Made by a program: the position numbers and the translations under genes. From Nemertoderma westbladi (taxonomy: Eukaryota; Xenacoelomorpha; Nemertodermatida; Nemertodermatidae), in NCBI GenBank assembly GCA_032718475.1, contig JAUCBJ010005386.1, forward strand, positions 1 through 24,648: 24,648 bases of DNA, read 5' to 3'. The notes below the pieces were generated by a model, which worked only from the letters and a program-made list of their open reading frames with translations, was not told the DNA's origin and searched no databases. Positions 18,801 to 24,648 of this stretch are shown in pieces (within the stretch, counting starts at the first letter, position 1; each line of letters starts with the position of its first letter).

Positions 18801-19576
18801 GCTGATGACTTAAGAGTACTCTCAGAATCACTAGAGGGAGCCCAACGGCTCCTCAGCTCATTAGAACATGCTGCTTCTAGTGTTGGTATTTTTATTAACT
18901 GCAGAAAGACCAAAATTCTGACAGTTAACTTTTAAAGTCCTCAGCAAGCCTCTGATCGGATGAGCATAAGCTCAAAGGATGGTATGCTTGACCATGTGGA
19001 CGACTTCTGTTACCTGGGATCATGGATCCGGAAGTCAGGTGAGGACCTTCGAATACGTAAGAGAAAGGCATGGGCAGCCTTGAACAGGCTTTCCAGGATT
19101 TGGAAGTCACCGAGAATTAATCGGAAACTTAAGGTCCGATTATTTAGAGCAGCAGTAGTCCCAGTACTCCTCTACGGGAGCCCATGCTGGGCTCTAACTG
19201 CTGAGGACACCAAATCTCTGGATGGCACATTCACAAGAATGCTACGCCGGGTTCATTGTGTCAAGTACAATGCACATATCTCCAACCAGACACTATATAA
19301 CATTGGAGGTGTCTCATTGGTTCCCCCAAGCTTGACACTAGAACAAAATCACCTCCGCTTTGCAGGACATTGCTTTCGCCGTGAGGACCAGCCAGTGCAT
19401 AATCTTGTACTTTGGCAGCCTCATGGAGTGAATAAGCATGGTGGACAGCCCATGACTTTCTTGAGACGCATCTTAAAGGACACTGGCCTTAAAGATGCGG
19501 ATGATCTAGCAAATGTCATGGGTGATAGGGAGTTGTGGCGGTGCAATTTTGTTGACAAGCCGGCACAAACTAGGCC
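15810..19576. mobile_element. LINE copy C: near full-length RTE-like element, 5'-inverted (twin-primed), with TSD
   Basis: AACTAGGCC at 15810-15818 and 19568-19576 is the target-site duplication. Inside are two pieces in opposite orientation. Bases 15819-about 15894 are the LINE 3' end in minus orientation (TAG-triplet tail, 3' UTR, last codons). Bases about 15895-19567 are the 5' UTR plus EN-RT ORF in plus orientation, ending at the same ORF position where the first piece starts (overlap about 20 bp). That is the signature of twin priming. The short 3' UTR, triplet tail and single EN-RT ORF after a 5' UTR of about 490 bp fit the RTE group best. Clade assignment is not certain. Confidence 0.85.
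16384..19567 (+). pseudogene. LINE endonuclease-reverse transcriptase ORF (copy C, decayed)
   Basis: An apurinic-type endonuclease comes first: TLTLGSPMRQGELTALADKL with AVGVQEHRM (about 16695-16795), a CYSPTS and VDFNASL region (17025-17150), and the terminal SDHRLIVAKVRLS (about 17397-17435). The reverse transcriptase follows: LVPVPKKGNLTLYGSFRGIS, NGFRKGRGTMEP, motif A FVDFFKAFDSV (about 18460-18490), LQGDTLAP (about 18636) and the active-site FADD (about 18797). The C-terminal domain has AVVPVLLYGSPCWALTAED and LRFAGHCFRRED. Damage: in-frame TAG at 16798-16800; frame shifts near 17010, 17535, 18000 and 18525; deletions near 17694 and 18126 relative to copy E; TAA at 18933-18935. It cannot make a functional protein. 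Confidence 0.9.
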
Positions 19577-19722
19577 ACCCAACACATGAATACCGACGCC
19601 ATAGGACCTCAACCTCATCCCGGTGTGTATCATCGCTACCTCTCCGGATTAGAATCACTGGATTGCTCAGACATGTGTTTACCCTGGCTGCCTGGCCCTT
19701 GCCACTCGGGAAAGTTATTTAA
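19568..19722 (+). pseudogene. Exon-like ORF of unknown function, part 2 (after LINE)
   Basis: Continuation of the frame of 15605-15818 across the LINE insertion, about 48 further codons to TAA at 19720-19722. A second frame, open through 19586-19799, instead reaches a consensus splice donor GTAAGTAAT at 19794. I cannot tell which frame the exon used, and a one-base change since the insertion would reconcile them. The product is not recognised. Confidence 0.35.
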
Positions 19723-19793
19723 ACCGCGTGCACGACTTTATGCAACAAAACGCCACGTCCCCTTATTATTGGAATGCTTTGTCAGAATCCGTC

Positions 19794-19802
19794 GTAAGTA
19801 AT
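19794..19802 (+). promoter_or_regulatory. Consensus 5' splice site
   Basis: GTAAGTAAT follows the LINE-interrupted exon-like sequence. It supports the view that 15605-15818 plus 19577-19793 was once one exon. Confidence 0.35.
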
Positions 19803-20213
19803 TTAATTTAATTTTACATATTTTTGTGAATAATCTCCAGTTATGTTTGATCAGTGGGTTCACACACACATTTGTTTTGTAATTAGGATCGAAACGTATA
19901 GGTTGTCCTGTGTTGTCACGTTTGGTTTGCCCAACGCTGATACGTTTCTATTTGTGCCTTTTAGATCGAACCGTGTAGGTAGTCCAATGGGATCAAGTTT
20001 AGGTTGTCAAACGCTGATACGGTTGTAAGTCACATGACCCCGCCAGCCCATAGGTGCAATAGGATCGAAACGTAACTGTTTGTCCAACCAGTAGCTCCGA
20101 CCAATCAGGGACCAGCTACGACCAATCAGCATTCAGAGTGTTCCGATCCCGATTTGCATAATGTCTGGCTATGATAAGGCCTATTTTCCCACTTTCCTCA
20201 CCTTCTTGCATCT
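19803..20213. repeat. Low-order repeats around ATCGAAACGTA, with CCAAT/octamer motifs
   Basis: The words ATCGAAACGTATAGGTTGTC, ATCGAACCGTGTAGGTAGTC and ATCGAAACGTAACTGTTTGTC recur near 19889, 19964 and 20064. AACGCTGATACG occurs near 19933 and 20011. No gene is supported. Confidence 0.4.
20101..20159 (+). promoter_or_regulatory. Two CCAAT boxes and an octamer
   Basis: CCAATCAG at 20101-20108 and 20122-20129 (21 bases apart, same strand), then ATTTGCAT at 20152-20159. This combination occurs in histone and other eukaryotic promoters. No plus-strand gene follows within 300 bases, so any promoter role is speculative. Confidence 0.3.
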
Positions 20214-21513
20214 TCACCCTCTGCTTTTGGAAGCCCCTGACTTTAACAACACTGCCGTGTTGGCAAAACACCCTATCTTGTGAAAAGTCATTTTGAGAAA
20301 ATCACGATTTAGTTTGATAGATTGTCCACGCTTAGAATATTTGATAGGTAACTCAGCCAGTGGTCCCCAAGGTGGTAAAAAATGCGCAGAATTTTTGTGG
20401 TATATACCTAGGAATACTTTAAACACTAGATGGCGCCAAAAAAATAGGTAGGGTGAACTATCCAATTAGCATCGCTGTTGTAGTTCACCTTATACTTCAT
20501 CAAATGTAAACCTTTCTCGAGTCGCAATGCTACAATTAACTTTAATAGCGGAAACGTACCCATTTCTCGACACTTGTTAAGTTTATAAGTAGAAGTTTCA
20601 TTGGTCCAATCGTGAACGTCACTGTGGTTGGCAATCATCACCTCTGATTTATAATTGATGGCTTTCTTAACACACTTAGCAAAGTCTTGAAAATCGTAAA
20701 CTTTCTTCATAGCCTTTATTTCTTTATTGACAAGTCTATGCAGGTTGTTTGCAGACATGGAAGAGTGGTGTGGCTCGAAATACCATAATTCGACAGCATC
20801 CTGTCCCATGAATTGAATAATGTAAGAAGGCACGAGAAGAGCGTGTAATTTTTGTTTTAGGCGCTGCAATTGTCCAACAGAATCTTCACCAACTTCTTAT
20901 CGCGCACTGTATTCAGATAATATTAGAATGTGGAAGCTATATCTTCGTCATTACGACCATGTACCCTCATCGTGCCAAATGGCGCAAAATACATCCTCAT
21001 TAATTCGGTGCTTTCCAAGGGGAATGAAAGATTCGTGAAACGCCACGATTCGCCACAGGAACTGTACATCTTTAAACATCTCAAGTACAGGCAACATTAT
21101 TACTTTCTGTAAATCAGCAGAAACTATGGTCATTGATTCCTCCCTTTGAATCTCAGCATCCCTCTGATAGCAATCCCTGGAGGCAACAGCACAGTCACAA
21201 TGGGCTTGATGTTCAGCACAAACAGCATACAGATCCTTCAGAACTCGTGGCTTTAGTTGATGCACATGCATGTAGAGAATATGCTTTGCATTTAATACAT
21301 TCTTCATGTCCCAATTGTGCGAAAGATATATCCATACATGTGAATACTTGACAGTATTTTTGGTATTCAACAGGATGTTCGGGGTGCTTCATATTGTAAT
21401 CATCATTAAGGGCAACTAATGTAAATTCCGAACGTAAGTATCGTCTATTTGGCATATGCTCATATCGATAATGAGCTATCAGGCTGGTATGATTCTATAT
21501 GCGCTTTAATAGG
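20214..21513 (-). pseudogene. Transposase-like protein, catalytic half (decayed)
   Basis: Minus-strand continuation of the gene that begins at 24328. In order: IKAHIESYQ (about 21505-21480), HYRYEHMPNRRYL (about 21475), SFAQLGHEECIKC (about 21320), VSADLQKVIMLP with a likely catalytic Asp (about 21114), VAFHESFIPLGK, GRNDEDIASTF (about 20926-20958), LDNCSA-stop-NKNYTLFS with the second likely Asp (stop TAA at 20857-20859), then FEPHHSSMSANN and KVYDFQDFAKCVKKA. This motif order is that of a family of uncharacterised transposase-like proteins with an RNase H-type core that I recall from arthropod and cnidarian genomes. I cannot assign a superfamily name. Frame shifts (near 21475, 21270, 20950, 20850, 20450) and stops show it is dead. 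The last part, 20214-20425, is tentative. Confidence 0.75.
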
Positions 21514-23721
21514 CTTTAATACCTTTGTGGCCAAGGTAAGACTTAGTCTGCGTGCTAGCAGAACAACGAAATCTGCCTTGCCGCGGCATGACTGGTCCTC
21601 TCTGTTGCAACAGCCAAGTGTGAGATCCAGCTTCACACTACAGCTGAGCAACAGGTATGAGGCTCTTGCCTCTGAGGCGGCAGATCACTGTGAGGGCTAT
21701 ACTGCCTTTACAGAAGCAGTTAAGTTAGCAGCTGCAGAAACAGTTCCTGTATACCCTCGAAACAGGAAAAGGGCCCCCTGGACTGACAACAAAATTCAAA
21801 AGTGCCGAAATGACCTTCATAAGGCGCAGAAAGAGTCCCGACTCAAACAGACTACAGCGGCCAAGAATGCAGTTAAGGCTGCATCTAGGTCCCTGAACAG
21901 GCAGTACTCTGTTAATCTACAGGAGCTAATAAACCAACAGGTTGATGCCATCAATGATGCTGACGACAGCAGGCAATCATCCCAGGCATGGAAATCGATC
22001 AATCTGCTTACTGGGCGGAAAAGCCAACCAACCACCAAGGTTAAGGCTGAATCACCAGCCAATGGCTTCAATGGTTGGAAAGCCCACTTTGAAAAGCTCC
22101 TCAATAATGACAGGGTATTGCCTGATAACTTTATAGAAGTAAAGGTGTCTGAGTCTGTACTCCCAGATATTCCCATTGGCGATATCTCCTTTGCAGAAGT
22201 GAAGGCTGCTGCAAAGAGCATTACCAATCGTGCCAGTGGAGTAGATGGTGTTCCCCCTGAGGTCTTTAAAATACCTGAGTGTTTAAAGCTCATCTATCCC
22301 ATCATAGTAGACATGTACCGTACAACAAGAGTCCCACAAGAAATGAAAACAAATAAGTTGGTGCCAGTTCCCAAGAAGGGCAACCTAACACTCTATGGTT
22401 CTTTTCGGGGAATCTCATTGATCTTGATTGCTGCAAAGCTATACAATAGGATTCTATTAAATCGCATCAGGGATCCCATTGAGAGACTGCTCCGTGGAAA
22501 TCAGAATGGGTTCCGTAAAGGTCGTGGGACCATGGAGCCCATTTTGGCACTTGGAGGGATAGTTATGTTGTTATCTTCTCTGGCTGTTATCTTTGTTGAC
22601 TTCTTCGGGGCCTTTGGTTCGGTCTCTCACTCGCGTGTGTTCGGCGTGCTTTCGTTGTATGGGATTCCTGATGAAATTATTGCAGCAATCAGATTAGTAT
22701 ACGATGGTTCGACAACATTTGTGTCTACTGTTGACGGTGACACAGAACCATTTGAAGTGTTATGGGGCGTCCATTCTTGTTCATTATTGTGGTTGACTAT
22801 GTTCTACGCATGTCCTTAGATCATCATAATGATGATGGGGTGATGATAACTCCACCTACTGGCTCCAGAAGTCGAGGAAATCCTGCCAAGCACCTAACTG
22901 ATCTAGACTTTGCTGATGACTTAGGAGTACTCTCAGAATCATTAGAGGGAGCCCAACGGCTCCTCAGCACATTAGAACATGCTGCTTCTAGTGTTGGTCT
23001 TTTTATTAACTCCAGAAAGACCCAAATTCTGACAGTTAACTTTGAAAGTCCTCAGCAAGTCTCTGATCGAATGATCGAAGGAGAGGATGGTATGCTTGAG
23101 CATGTGGACGACTTCTGTTACCTGGGATCATGGATCCGGAAGTCAAGTGAGGACCTTCGTATACGTAAGGGAAAGGCATGGGCAGCCTTGAATAGGCTTT
23201 CCAGGATTTGGAAGTCACCGAGAATTAATCGGAAACTTAAGGTCCGATTATTTAGAGCAGTAGTAGTTCCAGTACTCCTCTACGGGTGTCCATGCTGGGC
23301 TCTAACTGCTGAGGACACCAAATCTCTGGATGGCACATTCACAAGAATGCTACGCCGGGTTCATTGTATCAAGTACAATGCACACATCTCCAACCAGACA
23401 CTATATAACATTGGAGGTGTGTCATTGGTTCCCCCAAGCTTGACACTAGAACAAAATCGCCTCCGCTGTGCAGGACATTGCTTTCGCCGTGAGGACCAGC
23501 CAGTGCATAATCTTGTACTTTGGCAGCCTCATGGAGTGAATAAGCATGGTGGACAGCCCATGACTTTCTTGAGACGCATCTTAAAGGACACTGGCCTTAA
23601 AGATGCGGATGATCTAGCAAATGTTATGGGTGATAGGGAGTTGTGGCGGTGCAATTTTCTTGACAAGCCGGCACAACATTCTTAAAAATGCAGCTGCAAT
23701 GCAGCATGCCGATCCTAGTAG
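21514..23721 (+). mobile_element. LINE copy E: 5'-truncated, inserted into transposase gene
   Basis: Plus-strand copy starting within the end of the endonuclease region (homology with copy C from about 21525) and running through the RT and C-terminal domain to the 3' UTR and tail (GATCCTAGTAG). TAATAGG at 21507-21513 and 23722-23728 is a likely 7-bp TSD. The 11 bases 21514-21524 would then be filler at the 5' junction. Relative to copy C it retains the PPEVFK segment but lacks 22 bases at about 22771, which removes the LQGDTLAP motif and shifts the frame. Motif A is mutated (FVDFFGAFGSV). Non-functional. Confidence 0.85.
21525..23685 (+). pseudogene. LINE reverse transcriptase ORF (copy E, two frames)
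   Basis: The first frame (to about 22770) encodes the linker between the endonuclease and RT, then the RT fingers: LVPVPKKGNLTLYGSFRGIS, RNQNGFRKGRGTMEP-like, mutated motif A. After the 22-bp deletion the second frame (about 22775-23685) continues with FIIVVDYVLRMS, LDFADDL, AVVVPVLLYGCPCWALTAED, LRCAGHCFRRED and DADDLANVMGDRELW, ending in TAA about 40 bases before the tail. Otherwise it is close to copy C, with few scattered differences outside 22552-22657. Confidence 0.88.
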
Positions 23722-24328
23722 TAATAGGGGCACCAGAAATTTATTGGCTGGTTCGTGTCGGCCGCGGGTGTCTCTATGAGGAACTATCGCTTACAGATCC
23801 CATCAATGCCGTCTTTATTGGTTGATTGTTACTTGCTTTATACCCCAGGGTTGTCAAAATATACCTTTGACAAACTTGACTCTGATCACCAGCGTCACTT
23901 GTGAGAAAATATTTACATATCTTCTTTTTACGTTTTTGTGTAGCTGGAATAGATTGTTCTATTGAAGATAGCAGAAATTGGTTTCTTTGACTAGGTCCCA
24001 TTGACCAAAACCTATCTGTTAAATACTGACGTCGATCTTCCCCAATACTTAATTTGCAACGAAGTTGACACATATCACTACATACCGATGCTTTAAGTAT
24101 ATATATTTCTCCTTTCCTTAACATTTGTTCGATCTCCATTCTCGCCCGAGGCTTTATAGGTGGTCTTTGACGTTTCTTCTTGTTCACTGGACGTATTTGA
24201 TCTTCAGTCGTGTCTTCGGTAGTATCCTCAGAGTCAATACCTGACAGTGGAAGCCATTCCTCTTCTATATCTTCCTCAGAGCTATTGGACTGTATTTGGT
24301 TGGTGTTTGTCTCTATTTCAGGTGACAT
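23722..24328 (-). pseudogene. Transposase-like protein, N-terminal half
   Basis: The ATG at 24326-24328 opens 184 codons. There is an acidic N-terminus (residues 18-44), a basic patch NKKKRQRPPIKPRAR (49-63) that could be a nuclear localisation signal, and then a Cys-containing domain C83, C87, C91 followed by DRFWSM (105-110) and CQRYILTTLGY (153-163). The same motif arrangement starts members of the transposase-like family described for 20214-21513. The frame ends at a stop near 23774. The family's RDTRGRHEPANK segment follows in another frame (about 23780-23742), so a frame shift lies at about 23780. The LINE insertion comes next. The N-terminal frame is otherwise undamaged. Confidence 0.72.
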
Positions 24329-24440
24329 TTGGCCGTGTTTCGGAACTTTAAAGATGGTCTGATTTCTATATCGAGCATCTCCACATTATCTGTATTACTG
24401 GTATAATAAAATAAACTATTCAGTATATCTTCAGCACTTT
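24329..24440. other. 5' flank of the transposase-like gene
   Basis: Short AT-rich stretch. I could not find a terminal inverted repeat pairing with sequence left of 20214. Confidence 0.4.
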
Positions 24441-24648
24441 CCAAGTTACTCTGGTTCGTTCCAAGTTCTACCGAGTAACCCTGGGCCATTCCGAGTTCAC
24501 CCTGGCCATTCCGAGTTTACCCTGGGCCATTCCGAGTTCGACCGAGTCACCTTGGGCCATTCCGAGTTCGACCGAGTCACCTTGGGCCATTCCGAGTTCA
24601 CCCTGGGCCTATTCGAGTTCGACCGAGTCACCCTGGGCCATTCCGAGT
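24441..24648. repeat. Minisatellite with 30-bp and 21-bp units, running off the window
   Basis: Units of the form GAGTTCGACCGAGTCACC then (C/T)TGGGCCATTCC (30 bp) alternate with shorter ones lacking GACCGAGTC-type sequence (GAGTTCACC then CTGGGCCATTCC, 21 bp). The first units (CCAAGTT variants) are diverged. The array continues beyond the window edge, so its full length is unknown. Confidence 0.9.

Noticed and set aside
21449-21524. Extended N-terminus of the LINE ORF in copy E
   Set aside because: The first codons of that open frame are antisense to the transposase-like gene. LINE homology begins only at about 21525.
22552-22659. Diversity-generating retroelement or APOBEC-type editing as cause of the mutation cluster
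   Set aside because: Diversity-generating retroelements change A to all bases, while here the A changes are to G. Cytidine deamination would give C-to-T or G-to-A, and only one such change is seen.

Overview
The window looks like nuclear DNA of an animal, most likely a marine invertebrate. It is AT-rich and has few genes. It holds two conserved eukaryotic genes (a B-type cyclin and an NRBF2-like autophagy factor), several damaged copies of one LINE retrotransposon, cut-and-paste transposon relics, minisatellites and long G/C homopolymers. Genes use eukaryotic start contexts and AATAAA signals, and no bacterial operon structure is present. I cannot name the species from sequence alone.

Layout. 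1-6200: repeat-dominated. It contains a 5'-truncated LINE end with an 11-bp target-site duplication (TSD) at 296-809, a 60-bp processed insertion with poly(A) at 1678-1737, a 32-copy minisatellite at 1844-2993, and candidate terminal inverted repeats of the form GGGGGGACTTTCGACG. 6303-7526: intact, intronless cyclin B. 8500-10312: an inverted repeat into which a LINE fragment inserted, flanked by unusually long direct repeats. 11142-11897 (minus): intact, intronless NRBF2-like gene. 12099-15266: a complete foldback transposon with a 9-bp TSD. Its ends are arrays of the palindrome CTACGCGTAG, and a second TIR element is nested inside it.

15605-19800: an exon-like reading frame is split by a nearly full-length RTE-like LINE. 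The LINE has the structure of a twin-primed (5'-inverted) insertion bounded by the 9-bp TSD AACTAGGCC. 20214-24328 (minus): a decayed transposase-like gene, itself split by a second LINE copy (21514-23721). That copy carries a striking local A-to-G hypermutation cluster. The window ends inside another minisatellite (24441-24648).

The two host genes are functionally separate (mitotic CDK control; autophagy PI3-kinase complex) and are linked only by position. The rest is a layered record of transposition. The relative order can be read from the nesting: the transposase gene is older than LINE copy E, the foldback element is older than its nested insert, and the exon-like ORF is older than LINE copy C. 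The strongest candidates for something undescribed are the foldback element built from self-complementary units, the A-to-G cluster, and the LINE insertion with direct repeats of about 125 bp.
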